Source: Flavobacteriaceae bacterium
GTDB taxonomy: Bacteria > Bacteroidota > Bacteroidia > Flavobacteriales > Flavobacteriaceae
Length of the DNA stretch: 64,000 bases
Assembly (NCBI GenBank): GCA_031277535.1
Contig: JAITMD010000020.1
Location: 1-64,000 of the forward strand
Direction of reading: 5' to 3'
The position numbers and the translations under genes are program-made. The notes below the pieces were generated by a model that was given only the letters and a program-made list of their open reading frames with translations, had not been told where the DNA came from and ran no database searches. Below are positions 1 to 7,438 of the stretch, piece after piece; the first letter of the stretch is position 1, and each line of letters starts with the position of its first letter.

Positions 1-761
1 GTGTAATACTCAATAGCAATTGTTTTAATAGGTAAATTACTACTGTTATACGTATGGATATACGTTGATATACCATATTTGTTTTCCACCTTGATTAAGT
101 TGTTTTTCTGAACATAGTTGGTCATCGATAAGATTGTTAAAGGCTCATTATTAGTTATATTCCAATAGTTTGGTTGTGAGCTAAAAGGATATTTTTTAGT
201 GTCATAAGTATAAGTTGTTACAGTAGAGTTTTGGTCTATTGTTTTTATTTGATTATTAGTATATTCAAATAGATATACATAAGGAGTACGATCTTTATCA
301 GTAGATGTCTGAGTTAATTTGTTGGGTAGTTTATTTTGGTTGTATTCATAGGTAAGGTATGACATTGTTGAGTCTTTAGTAAACCAATCATCTTCTGTCA
401 ACACTTGTAGTAAGTTGTCTTTGTATGTAAGATTCATTATACCTTTGCTTTCTACATCTTCGTTTCTTTCAATACTTACAATTGCTTCTTTGTTGTCGCG
501 TTGTATGTTAATCCAAAATTGACCATCTTTCTTTTTATGTTTAAAATGGATAAGGTTACCTTTTTTATTGTACTTAAAGATTTGTGTTTCAGATTCAACA
601 TATCGCGCTGTTTTAGTATTAAAATCTTCTATTTTTTGCGGTTTAGAATCCAAGTAAGTTTTTATGCTTATCGAATCCAACACCTTAATCTTTTGCACTT
701 GCTGTGCTGCAACTTGCTGTATACCTAACACAATTGCAAATAAGTAAATTATTCTTTTCAT
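1..761 (-). CDS. Exported YD-like repeat protein, 3' end cut by window edge
   Basis: The reading frame opens with MKRIIYLFAIVLGIQQVAAQ, a typical Sec signal peptide, and stays open to base 1, so the C-terminus is missing. The mature part holds degenerate YD/RHS-like motifs such as FKYNKKGNLIHF, LTYEYNQNKLPNKLTQ and HTYNSSNLPIKTI. It begins 12 bases after the stop of the next minus-strand gene and resembles that gene and the one before it in length, signal peptide and the recurring YNxxxLPxK motif, so the three look like tandem duplicates in one operon. No enzyme motif is visible. An extracytoplasmic location follows from the signal peptide; the function is unknown. Confidence 0.8.
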   Translation of the reverse strand, partial: MKRIIYLFAIVLGIQQVAAQQVQKIKVLDSISIKTYLDSKPQKIEDFNTKTARYVESETQIFKYNKKGNLIHFKHKKKDGQFWINIQRDNKEAIVSIERNEDVESKGIMNLTYKDNLLQVLTEDDWFTKDSTMSYLTYEYNQNKLPNKLTQTSTDKDRTPYVYLFEYTNNQIKTIDQNSTVTTYTYDTKKYPFSSQPNYWNITNNEPLTILSMTNYVQKNNLIKVENKYGISTYIHTYNSSNLPIKTIAIEYY

Positions 762-773
762 AGCTTTTATAGT

Positions 774-1649
774 TTATTCTATTATTTCAATTTCTTTATA
801 AGAGTATTTGTACTGTGTAAACGAACGGGGATATGTAGGATATTGTTTCAGAATATTTTTTACGATGGCTGTAATAGGTAGGTTGTTTTGGTTGTAGGTA
901 TAAGTTATAGTAGTTAGTTCTTCAGTATCTTCTATACGAGTTATATTGTGTTTTTGTCTATAGTTTGTATAGAATAACATGTCCAGTATAGGTTGTGATT
1001 CATGGGTGTAGAAATAAGGTAAGTAGGTATATGGATTATTAGCTTTATCATAGCTCAATTTAAACTTACGGTCTTTACCTGCAACTGCTACTAACTGTTT
1101 CTCTTTATTGTATTTAAACGAAATTTGGAGACTATCAGAAGATTGACCATTATTGTTTTTTTCTCCTTTCACAACAGATGGTAACAGTTCTTTGTTGTAT
1201 TTATAATGTAGTAGTAGCTCTGTATTGGTATTTAGCTCTTTTGCCTGTATTTGTTGTAAGAGATTGTCGCTATACGTTATAGCTGTTTTTGCTATGGTAG
1301 TATTGCCTTCTATTATTTTTATTCTTTCCAACTGCTTCTGTTGGTTTAGGGTTAGTTCTGTGTAAATAGGAGGCGCTTTAGATACAGTATTTATACCATG
1401 CAAATCTCCAGAGTCGTTGTATAGAAAGGTAAGTTCGTAAGCGCCTACTAATATTAAAGAATCATTAGCGATTAGTAATTTATACTCTTCGTTGTCTTCT
1501 AATTCTTCATCCCTATAGTCAAAGTAATTGACAGCAACTTTGTCGAGTACAAGTTGCTTCTTTTTGGGCGAAGAGTTTGTAGCAAAAGTATTGTGTCCCC
1601 AAGCACACAGTAAAAGGGGAGTAATAATTAGTAGTATTTTTTTTCTCAT
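774..1649 (-). CDS. Exported YD-like repeat protein (291 aa)
   Basis: A signal peptide covers about residues 1-23 (MRKKILLIITPLLLCAWGHN, then a TFA cleavage region). The rest is beta-rich with repeated Tyr-Asn motifs (LLHYKYNKELLPSV, FKYNKEKQLVAVAG, YTYNQNNLPITAI) and ends in an aromatic stretch, YKYSYKEIEIIE. It is the middle member of a minus-strand trio; the next gene starts 12 bases after its stop, which suggests co-transcription. The leader upstream is almost entirely an intrinsic-terminator-like hairpin, so expression may depend on read-through from the first gene. The family is not one I can name. The motif resembles YD repeats but is too short and degenerate for an Rhs protein. Confidence 0.8.
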   Translation of the reverse strand: MRKKILLIITPLLLCAWGHNTFATNSSPKKKQLVLDKVAVNYFDYRDEELEDNEEYKLLIANDSLILVGAYELTFLYNDSGDLHGINTVSKAPPIYTELTLNQQKQLERIKIIEGNTTIAKTAITYSDNLLQQIQAKELNTNTELLLHYKYNKELLPSVVKGEKNNNGQSSDSLQISFKYNKEKQLVAVAGKDRKFKLSYDKANNPYTYLPYFYTHESQPILDMLFYTNYRQKHNITRIEDTEELTTITYTYNQNNLPITAIVKNILKQYPTYPRSFTQYKYSYKEIEIIE

Positions 1650-1655
1650 AGCAAC

Positions 1656-1707
1656 TTAAAAAAAGGGACTAAATCTCCCTCTTTTTGAGTATGAGATTTA
1701 GTCCCTT
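1656..1707 (-). terminator. Hairpin between two tandem YD-like genes (terminator or attenuator)
   Basis: A perfect 15-base inverted repeat (1663-1677 with 1693-1707) encloses a 15-base loop and is followed, read on the minus strand, by a run of T. The stop codon of the upstream minus-strand gene lies inside the stem. As it sits between paralogs that otherwise look like an operon, it may act as a partial terminator lowering expression of the two distal genes. Confidence 0.65.
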
Positions 1708-2585
1708 AAAGATACAATAATTTCTTTGTAGTAAAATTCGTATTCGTTTAATATGCTTATATCCTTTGAATTAGCTTTATTTGTACGTATTACTTCTGCC
1801 TTTATAGGAAGATTATTTTCGTTGTACACATAGTTAATAGTGATAATAGATTCGTTGTCTTCTACCTTTACTATATTGTTTTTTGGTGTGTAATTGGTAA
1901 ATATCAACCAGTCAACCGCTAAATAGTAAAACGGATTGTAATAGTAAGGCTGTGTATCAAAGTAATAAGGTTTCGCATCGTATGCATACGAGATAGAATC
2001 CCCATAGGGATAAACCATTTGTATTACATTCTGTTTCTCATCATAGATAAAAGATACATCTATTAGTTCCGATAGGTTGTCAATACTTCCAAGTTGAGTG
2101 CGTTTTGGCAAGCGCTTTTCATTATAGGTAAATGTATTAATCACTAATTCGTTGAACTCTGAATCAAAATGTGCAATTTGGTGAAGCAAATTCCCTTTGT
2201 GTAGCAATTCCAATTTATCTGCTTTAGTTTGCAGATTGATTGTCTTCAATTTTTTTTGCTCCCCAACAGTCATACTTATTTGAAAAGGATTTGATTGTTT
2301 GTCTCCTTCCAGGTTGTACGACTTTACAGTATATAACTGACCATAGTTGTTGTACAGAAACATAAACTTGCGCACAGCAGTGTCCATGACCATCTGCCTT
2401 TCAGTATGTCGAGTAGTTGTAGAGTCCTTTGTGTTTGCTGGTACAAGTACCGGACTTTTCTCTATGACATAGTCCAACAAGATTGTTTTTTTAGTTTTTA
2501 CTCTTTGTTTTTTATTCAGAGTAGTAGGGTGATTCCAGCTTAGTAATAAGAAAAATAAAGGGGCAAATACAATTGCTCTTTTCAT
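1698..2585 (-). CDS. Exported YD-like repeat protein, first gene of the minus-strand trio
   Basis: The protein is about 295 residues long. I chose the ATG at 2585 (MKRAIVFAPLFFLLLSW) because it gives a normal signal peptide matching its siblings; ATG at 2591 is equally possible, while TTG at 2600 would sit only a few bases from the predicted transcription start. The mature part has the motifs FLYNNYGQLYTVK, FTYNEKRLPKRTQ, FIYDEKQNVIQMVYP and NYVYNENNLPIKAEV and ends with an aromatic segment (YEFYYKEIIV). It is related to the two genes downstream. A promoter with good spacing lies just upstream. The function is unknown; export through the inner membrane is inferred. Confidence 0.8.
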   Translation of the reverse strand: MKRAIVFAPLFFLLLSWNHPTTLNKKQRVKTKKTILLDYVIEKSPVLVPANTKDSTTTRHTERQMVMDTAVRKFMFLYNNYGQLYTVKSYNLEGDKQSNPFQISMTVGEQKKLKTINLQTKADKLELLHKGNLLHQIAHFDSEFNELVINTFTYNEKRLPKRTQLGSIDNLSELIDVSFIYDEKQNVIQMVYPYGDSISYAYDAKPYYFDTQPYYYNPFYYLAVDWLIFTNYTPKNNIVKVEDNESIITINYVYNENNLPIKAEVIRTNKANSKDISILNEYEFYYKEIIVSLRD

Positions 2586-2609
2586 GGTCATTTCGTTCAA
2601 TAAAGTATG

Positions 2610-2640
2610 TAAAAGTAAGTAAACAATTCATGCGTAACAA
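2610..2640 (-). promoter_or_regulatory. Promoter of the minus-strand YD-like trio
   Basis: Read on the minus strand, TTG is followed after 20 bases by TACTTTTA, seven of eight matches to the Bacteroidota -7 box TAnnTTTG. Transcription would start near 2604, leaving a short leader before ATG 2591 or 2585. Confidence 0.5.
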
Positions 2641-2724
2641 TACACTTTGCAGATTTATATAAACGAATTGTAAAGAGGAGTGTGATAATAATATTATTAT
2701 TTTTATTTGGTTTAAATAATTTGT

Positions 2725-2732
2725 TATATTAG
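2725..2732 (+). promoter_or_regulatory. Candidate -7 box of the HugZ-like gene
   Basis: TATATTAG matches TAnnTTTG except at one position and has a TTG 15 bases upstream, slightly closer than usual. It lies 22 bases before the ATG of the HugZ-like gene. Confidence 0.35.
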
Positions 2733-2754
2733 CAGAACACTAAAGTTTATCAAG

Positions 2755-3303
2755 ATGAATACAGAGCCTATTAATCCAAATTTCGACCAACATAAAGTAA
2801 AACCAAAAGCGCCTAAAGTAGAGGAACTTATAGAGCAATGCAAGTCTGTGATGATGGCTACTATCAATGAAGATGGTACACCATTAGTAAGCACAGCTCC
2901 CTATTCGCGAGTAGGAAATAGCTTTCAGGTGTTGGTATCTTTTATGGCAAAACATACTAAGAATTTAAGAGACCGCAAGCAGGTGTCAGTTATGTTTGTG
3001 GAAGATGAGGCTACATCAAAGCAGTTGTATGCGCGTCACCGCTTAACGATTGCGACACAAGCCGAACTGATTGACAAAAATAATCCGTTGTATCAACAAG
3101 CTATGGACGACCTAACAAACAGACATGGTAAGGTAGTAGATGTATTAGGTAGTTTGGACGATTTTATCATGTTTAATTTCAAACCAATTAGCGGTGCGTA
3201 TGTAAACGGATTTGGTAGTGCTTACTTTGTAGACGAAAATTTACAAGTAATGGAACATAGAACAGGTGCACACGGACAGCACAATGTAGATACTAAAAAA
3301 TAG
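2755..3303 (+). CDS. HugZ-like pyridoxamine 5'-phosphate oxidase-fold protein
   Basis: This 182-residue protein has the split-barrel flavin-reductase-like fold of the HugZ/HutZ group, which in other bacteria binds or degrades heme and supports its use as an iron source. Residues about 23-60 (ELIEQCKSVMMATINEDGTP) form the first barrel strands, ARHRLTI at 93-99 is a family hallmark, and ISGAYVNGFGSAYFVD near 145-160 corresponds to the conserved C-terminal region. There is no signal peptide, so it should be cytoplasmic. No heme transporter gene adjoins it and an intrinsic terminator follows directly, so it is a single-gene unit. Family membership is firm; heme degradation in this organism is inference, since other members of the fold bind only flavin. 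Confidence 0.8.
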   Translation: MNTEPINPNFDQHKVKPKAPKVEELIEQCKSVMMATINEDGTPLVSTAPYSRVGNSFQVLVSFMAKHTKNLRDRKQVSVMFVEDEATSKQLYARHRLTIATQAELIDKNNPLYQQAMDDLTNRHGKVVDVLGSLDDFIMFNFKPISGAYVNGFGSAYFVDENLQVMEHRTGAHGQHNVDTKK

Positions 3304-3330
3304 AATGCTGATTAATAATCTTTTTTTGAT

Positions 3331-3370
3331 GAAAAGTCTTTAGCCTCCCAATGCTAAAGACTTTTTTATT
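3331..3370 (+). terminator. Terminator after the HugZ-like gene
   Basis: A 13-base perfect stem (3332-3344 with 3353-3365) with an 8-base loop runs into a T tract. Confidence 0.8.
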
Positions 3371-3384
3371 TTGCATTAAACCAG

Positions 3385-3392
3385 TAGCTTTG
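3385..3392 (+). promoter_or_regulatory. -7 box of the zinc-ribbon gene
   Basis: TAGCTTTG is a perfect TAnnTTTG match 17 bases before the ATG, giving a very short leader. A TTG lies only 11 bases upstream, closer than the usual spacing. Confidence 0.4.
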
Positions 3393-3409
3393 AGCATATT
3401 TAATACAAC

Positions 3410-3724
3410 ATGACAAAAGGACAAGTACATATTCGGTGTGCACAATGTGGGACTTTTAATGTAGATGCAACACATTGCACTGCATGCGGGCACGATTTGA
3501 ATATGGTAAAACAACGAGAACAACATCGCATACAAGTAGATCAAGAGCGCATAGCCAAAGAGATTGCACAAGAGCCTTTAGCCATAGAAAAGTTTTTGCA
3601 CAAAATGATGAATCATCCCTGGTTGGTTGTACGTTTGTTTTTCAAAGCTATTTATGGTGTGTGGGTGGTGGTTATGGCTATTGCAATGTTTTTGGCATGG
3701 CTGATAGGTGTCGTTGTTGCTTAG
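3410..3724 (+). CDS. Small zinc-ribbon protein with C-terminal membrane segment
   Basis: The protein has 104 residues. Cysteines 10, 13, 23 and 26 form two CxxC knuckles (CAQCG and CTACG), a standard four-cysteine zinc ribbon. A charged helical linker at about 30-65 (KQREQHRIQVDQERIAKE) leads to a hydrophobic segment at about 75-103 (GVWVVVMAIAMFLAWLIGVV), so the ribbon probably faces the cytoplasm with the C-terminus in the inner membrane. It stands alone between a terminator and a long gene-free stretch. No specific function can be assigned: such ribbon-plus-helix proteins occur widely and may bind nucleic acid or protein. Confidence 0.7.
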   Translation: MTKGQVHIRCAQCGTFNVDATHCTACGHDLNMVKQREQHRIQVDQERIAKEIAQEPLAIEKFLHKMMNHPWLVVRLFFKAIYGVWVVVMAIAMFLAWLIGVVVA

Positions 3725-4501
3725 AGTAATGAAATAGTATGTATGGGTTTATTCACTGTACATGATTTATATACTTGTACTTCTTTTTGTAAATCAACGT
3801 TAGCAAAGGATGTTTTTTACAGAATTGTTCCTATTTGCATCACAATAGGATGTTTGATTTGTGATGTTTAATGTTTTTCAATTTATTCTTGTCTTTTTGA
3901 TGTCTATTTTTCATTTTCTTCTTCAAGAACATCAAAAATAGATCTATTTGCATTTGATTTCCTTTTGGTAGTGTTCGAATGTCGTTTTACTCTTGTTCGG
4001 AAAACAGGTCTTTTACCAAAGCAAATTGGGAGTATTCCCGAAGGATAGCAAAAGAAATTCAAAAACAATGCTGTTATGTTTTTGAATAACAGTGTTTTGA
4101 GTGTTTAATTAAACTCCAAAACAGATCAAATTAATCAAATACTGCTATAAAGAGCAAAAGAGGTCATTTGTGTTCAAAATTATGCAATAAATGAAAAGGA
4201 ATGGTGGACAAATAATAAAAATACTTTTACTTTTCAAAGAATAATAGTTTTAGTGCCTTTTTTTGGGTATTTATCTTGTAATCATTGAGTTAAGTTCTAA
4301 AATAATTTATACTTTTAGAGTATAAATTTATGAATACTCCAATAGTGAGATATGCTAAAAAAGTGTAACTTTATACTTTATATTTGTTATTAATCAGGTA
4401 TTTGTGAGATATGTGTGGTGTAATGAGTAGAGAATTAACAATATAGCTGTATAACGTATAGAATAATATTAATTGAAATAAAACAGAATAAAATACAAGC
4501 T
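3725..4501. other. Gene-free AT-rich stretch with a repeat element and small inverted repeats
   Basis: No open frame here looks coding on either strand. It contains a G+C-richer island related to one near 49200 (annotated separately at 3972-4043) and, just after it, imperfect inverted repeats around 4057-4130 containing AACAGTG and AAAAC boxes. The 3' half is homopolymer-rich and probably holds the promoter of the next gene, although no clear TAnnTTTG box could be fixed. Confidence 0.5.
3972..4043 (+). repeat. Degenerate intergenic repeat, copy A
   Basis: Four blocks in order, TTCGAATGTCGTTTTAC, TTCGGAAAACAG, CTTTTACCAAAGC and CCGAAG, recur in the same order on the opposite strand at 49163-49255, with different spacers. 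It stands out as less AT-rich than its surroundings. No reading frame is kept between the copies, so it is probably a non-coding dispersed repeat. Confidence 0.5.
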
Positions 4502-4855
4502 ATGATAACCATTTTTTATACTAATTATTTGAACAGTGAGTCAGTAGAAGATGTTGTAGTTAGCAAGGAGGAGTGCTTAACGTTGTTTAGTAAAATTATG
4601 AATTGGCCTGATAACTTTTTAGGAATAACAATCAATCAGGAGAAAACGATTCAGTTCTATAGAGAGATAGATAATATACTGGTTGATTTAATTAATTTGC
4701 CTGAATTGATAAATCACCAGATGTATGCCAACAAAAAAGAATGTATGGATATGATTGCTGAGGTGTTTGATACCTATAGCATAAAAACTTATCCACAGAT
4801 GAAGTTGGTAGACACCATGAAAGAAAGCTTAGACGATGTTATAAACAAAGGGTAA
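4502..4855 (+). CDS. Orphan 117-residue acidic cytoplasmic protein, family not recognised
   Basis: The frame runs from a clear ATG (MITIFYTNYLNSESVEDV) to a stop at the base of a strong terminator. It has no signal peptide or membrane segment and is rich in Asp, Glu, Asn and Ile, with predicted helices such as KKECMDMIAEVFDTY and KLVDTMKESLDDVINKG. The single-domain size and acidity recall immunity-type or phage-like small proteins, but no partner toxin is nearby and I do not recognise the family. The long AT-rich region before it is consistent with a horizontally acquired or poorly conserved gene. That it is coding is supported mainly by length, composition and the terminator at its end. Confidence 0.6.
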   Translation: MITIFYTNYLNSESVEDVVVSKEECLTLFSKIMNWPDNFLGITINQEKTIQFYREIDNILVDLINLPELINHQMYANKKECMDMIAEVFDTYSIKTYPQMKLVDTMKESLDDVINKG

Positions 4856-4910
4856 TAATAAATGGGTAACAGGTTGTTTATCAAACAACCTGTTACCCAT
4901 TTATTATTTA
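4855..4910. terminator. Bidirectional terminator between convergent genes
   Basis: A perfect 25-base inverted repeat (4855-4879 with 4883-4907) with a 3-base loop. It overlaps the stop codon region of the 117-residue gene and the stop codon of the EamA transporter on the other strand, so it serves both. Confidence 0.85.
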
Positions 4911-5800
4911 TTTCTGTTGGAAACAATGACAAGTGTTACGGCTCCCAATACAAATAAAAGTCCTAAAGCAGATACCCAATCAAAGTGTTCTGCAAAAAAG
5001 ACTGTGCCTACAAGTACAGCTACCACTGGTTCCATCGACCCTAAGATAGAGGTAATGGTACTCCCTGCATGTTTTACGGCGAGCACCAAACACAAGTCTG
5101 AGATAAAAGTAGCAAATACACCTAATAGAATAAGATTGATCCAATCACTGGTCAAACTTACTGTCTCTATTCCTGATGTAAATAAACAGTAGAAAAGGAA
5201 GATAAGACAGCCCATAAGCAATACATAGAAAGTCAACGAATCAAAGTTCATTTGAGCGACTCTTGATTTGTTGAGTCCTACAATGTATAATCCATAGGTG
5301 AATATAGTTACAGCAGATAGAATTAATCCCTTCACTAATGCTGGTGAAGACTCACCATGTATACACATCATTCCTACACCAATAAGTGATAGGATAGATG
5401 CGATAAATAATGCAATCGATTTCTTTTCCTTATAAAACAAGATCATGACGATACTTACAAATATAGGATACAGGAAATGTACAGTTGTTGCTACACCACT
5501 TGCAATATATTCATAAGCATCTACTAAAAACTTGGCTGTTGCGGCATACAATAACGCCAAGAAAAAGACGACTGCTAAATCTTTAATTGAAATTTTTAAG
5601 CTTGTTTTTTTGTACAAGCATACTGCTCCCATGGTAGCAGATGAAAATAAAAAGCGGTAAAACAGAATGGTTGGTATGCCTATAGCAGCCACTCCTTCTG
5701 GTCGCAAGTTCGGAAGTATCAATGGCAAGGAGAACAAAGGCACCAAACCAAATGTACCTGAAGAAATCAATGCGAAGAGAATTCCTTTAAGGTTTTTCAT
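4904..5800 (-). CDS. EamA/DMT-family transporter
   Basis: This 298-residue integral membrane protein shows two tandem halves, each with about five hydrophobic helices, as in the drug/metabolite transporter superfamily (EamA, RhaT-like). Helix 1 (GILFALISSGTFGLVPLFSL) and the second-repeat segment near 230-275 (VFATFISDLCLVLAVKHAGS, then LGSMEPVVAVLVGTVFFAEH) carry the typical EamA signature, including the SMEPV loop. The normal family length is kept. The substrate cannot be told; members export amino acids or metabolites. It is a one-gene unit with a perfect TACCTTTG box upstream and a shared terminator at its end. Confidence 0.9.
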   Translation of the reverse strand: MKNLKGILFALISSGTFGLVPLFSLPLILPNLRPEGVAAIGIPTILFYRFLFSSATMGAVCLYKKTSLKISIKDLAVVFFLALLYAATAKFLVDAYEYIASGVATTVHFLYPIFVSIVMILFYKEKKSIALFIASILSLIGVGMMCIHGESSPALVKGLILSAVTIFTYGLYIVGLNKSRVAQMNFDSLTFYVLLMGCLIFLFYCLFTSGIETVSLTSDWINLILLGVFATFISDLCLVLAVKHAGSTITSILGSMEPVVAVLVGTVFFAEHFDWVSALGLLFVLGAVTLVIVSNRNK

Positions 5801-5833
5801 TTAATTAAAAGTTTACATATTAAAAATTCGGTG

Positions 5834-5841
5834 CAAAGGTA
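5834..5841 (-). promoter_or_regulatory. -7 box of the EamA transporter gene
   Basis: TACCTTTG on the minus strand is a perfect TAnnTTTG match about 33 bases before the ATG. No TTG at standard spacing was found. Confidence 0.45.
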
Positions 5842-6000
5842 CACTTTCAATATAGGCTATAGAAGCTTGGAAAGTATAATTGATAATCTCTTATTTTAGG
5901 AGGGGTTTCGCTGTGTACATTGCTAATAGAAAGAGAGGTAGAAAATTAAGATGTTATTATTTATCGTAATACTTTTAGAATTAGATAATCGATAATGTGT

Positions 6001-6008
6001 TATCTTTA
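6001..6008 (+). promoter_or_regulatory. Candidate -7 box of the six-gene YD-like array
   Basis: TATCTTTA (seven of eight matches to TAnnTTTG) lies 13 bases before the first ATG of the array. The same octamer precedes several other genes in this window. No later promoter or terminator was found inside the array, so it may drive all six genes. Confidence 0.4.
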
Positions 6009-6021
6009 ACATAAAAACGGT

Positions 6022-6687
6022 ATGAAAAAGGTGCTACTGTTACTGTTTATGACAATATCTTCTTTTGTGTTTGGACAAGTGCGTACAGATTGGCAAGTGG
6101 ATGGATTAAAGGGCAAGGTGAAAAAGGTAATGATTACTTGCTCTAATGCAGTAGGAGATCAAAACAGAATTGAAAAGATGTATGATGAGAAAGGGTACTT
6201 GTTGCATGAAATACATTTGAATAGCGTAGATTCTATAGAGGACATCGAAATGAAATATGATGTTTTTAAGGAGTACACAAGATATATTTATGTCAAAGCA
6301 AAAAGTGATAAGGAGTACAGTGATATTGTTGAAAATAAGAGGGGAGGAGATTATAAGATGTATTTGAACGTATTGAATTACGAACGAGCTGATAGAAGAA
6401 TAGTTGACGAATATCAGCAAGATAGACGTACACTTACAGAAGAGAGCTATGTGAAATATGATAAGTATCTAAGTACGGTCTACAGGAAAATGTTTGAATA
6501 TGATGAAAAAGGAACCTTGGTAAAAGAAGTAGTAAAAGAAGAAATAAATGGCGTAAAGAATAAGTATGTATTAATTTACGATATTCGAAGTAGAGATGCT
6601 ATTGGGAATGTACTATTGCAAACAAAGAGAAATAGCGAAACTGGAGATATAATAACAGAGCAGTTTGATTATTTGTATTATAAATAA
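6022..6687 (+). CDS. Exported TDWQ/YD-like protein, array member 1 (221 aa)
   Basis: A signal peptide (MKKVLLLLFMTISSFVFGQ) is followed immediately by the family signature TDWQVDGLKGKVKKV at about 21-35. Two YD-like motifs follow, KMYDEKGYLLHEI and FEYDEKGTLVKEV, and the C-terminus ends FDYLYYK. The last 50 or so residues, including LIYDIRSRDAIGN, are nearly identical to those of array member 3, pointing to recent duplication or gene conversion. The next gene starts 6 bases downstream. I do not recognise a named family. The likely location is the periplasm or outer membrane surface. Confidence 0.8.
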   Translation: MKKVLLLLFMTISSFVFGQVRTDWQVDGLKGKVKKVMITCSNAVGDQNRIEKMYDEKGYLLHEIHLNSVDSIEDIEMKYDVFKEYTRYIYVKAKSDKEYSDIVENKRGGDYKMYLNVLNYERADRRIVDEYQQDRRTLTEESYVKYDKYLSTVYRKMFEYDEKGTLVKEVVKEEINGVKNKYVLIYDIRSRDAIGNVLLQTKRNSETGDIITEQFDYLYYK

Positions 6688-6693
6688 AAAGAA

Positions 6694-7422
6694 ATGAACA
6701 AAGTATTATTACTGATTGTTTTGCTGTTTGTACAGCAAGGCTGGGCAACAGATGTAAAACCACTTACCGATTGGCAAGTATATCAACTAAAGGGACAGGT
6801 GAAGAAGATGACTGTAGTACAAACATCTGAAAATGGCAATATAAATAGGGAGGAGATAGAATTTGATAAACAAGGTTATAAAACACTAAAAAAAGTTTTT
6901 AGAAATAATATAGGAATCGATTCTGTGAGTGCTGAAATGAAGTTCTTAAATAAAGAACGTTATATGCCATATAACAACAATAAACGATGGATTGTGATGG
7001 GGGTTGAAGAAGATGTTGAAGAAGATGTTGAAGAAGGATTAACGAATATAAATAAGACTAACGAATATTGGTTTTCTGATGGACAACATGTAATTATAAA
7101 CATGGGACCTACTCACGAGGTATCTGTGAAGGAGATATATAGTAACGAAGAGAAATTGCTTTCTCAAGAAACGAATATATCAATAAAGTGGGATGATTCG
7201 GAGTATAACAGCATAAGCAAACATCTTTTTACATATGACAAAGAAGGTGAATTGATACGTACAGATATAAAAATATCTGTTGATGAGGTTGAAACAGAAA
7301 GTTATCAGATTTTTGTGGTTCAGAAAAGAGATAAACAAGGAAATATTATACTTAGAACTGTAGAAAACTATATGGAAGAGTCTTCTTATAAAGAGAGTTT
7401 TAGTTACGAATACTATAACTAA
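6694..7422 (+). CDS. Exported TDWQ/YD-like protein, array member 2 (242 aa)
   Basis: The protein has a signal peptide (MNKVLLLIVLLFVQQGWAT), the signature LTDWQVYQLKGQVKKM, YD-like motifs IEFDKQGYKTLKK and FTYDKEGELIRTD, and the tail FSYEYYN. A short in-frame repeat gives the acidic run GVEEDVEEDVEEGL near residues 104-117, encoded by tandem 12-base units and absent from its siblings. It lies 6 bases after member 1 and 16 before member 3. The function is unknown; it differs from its siblings mostly in the middle of the protein. Confidence 0.8.
   Translation: MNKVLLLIVLLFVQQGWATDVKPLTDWQVYQLKGQVKKMTVVQTSENGNINREEIEFDKQGYKTLKKVFRNNIGIDSVSAEMKFLNKERYMPYNNNKRWIVMGVEEDVEEDVEEGLTNINKTNEYWFSDGQHVIINMGPTHEVSVKEIYSNEEKLLSQETNISIKWDDSEYNSISKHLFTYDKEGELIRTDIKISVDEVETESYQIFVVQKRDKQGNIILRTVENYMEESSYKESFSYEYYN
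7004..7036 (+). repeat. In-frame 12-base tandem repeat inside array member 2
   Basis: Nearly three copies of GTTGAAGAAGAT run head to tail and encode Val-Glu-Glu-Asp units. Such repeats expand and contract by slippage without shifting the frame, so the length may differ between strains. Confidence 0.7.
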
Positions 7423-7438
7423 AAAAATTGCAGTTTAG

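Noticed and set aside
501..728. 75-residue plus-strand protein at the left edge
   Set aside because: It is the shadow of the minus-strand YD-like gene, which has a signal peptide and family motifs.
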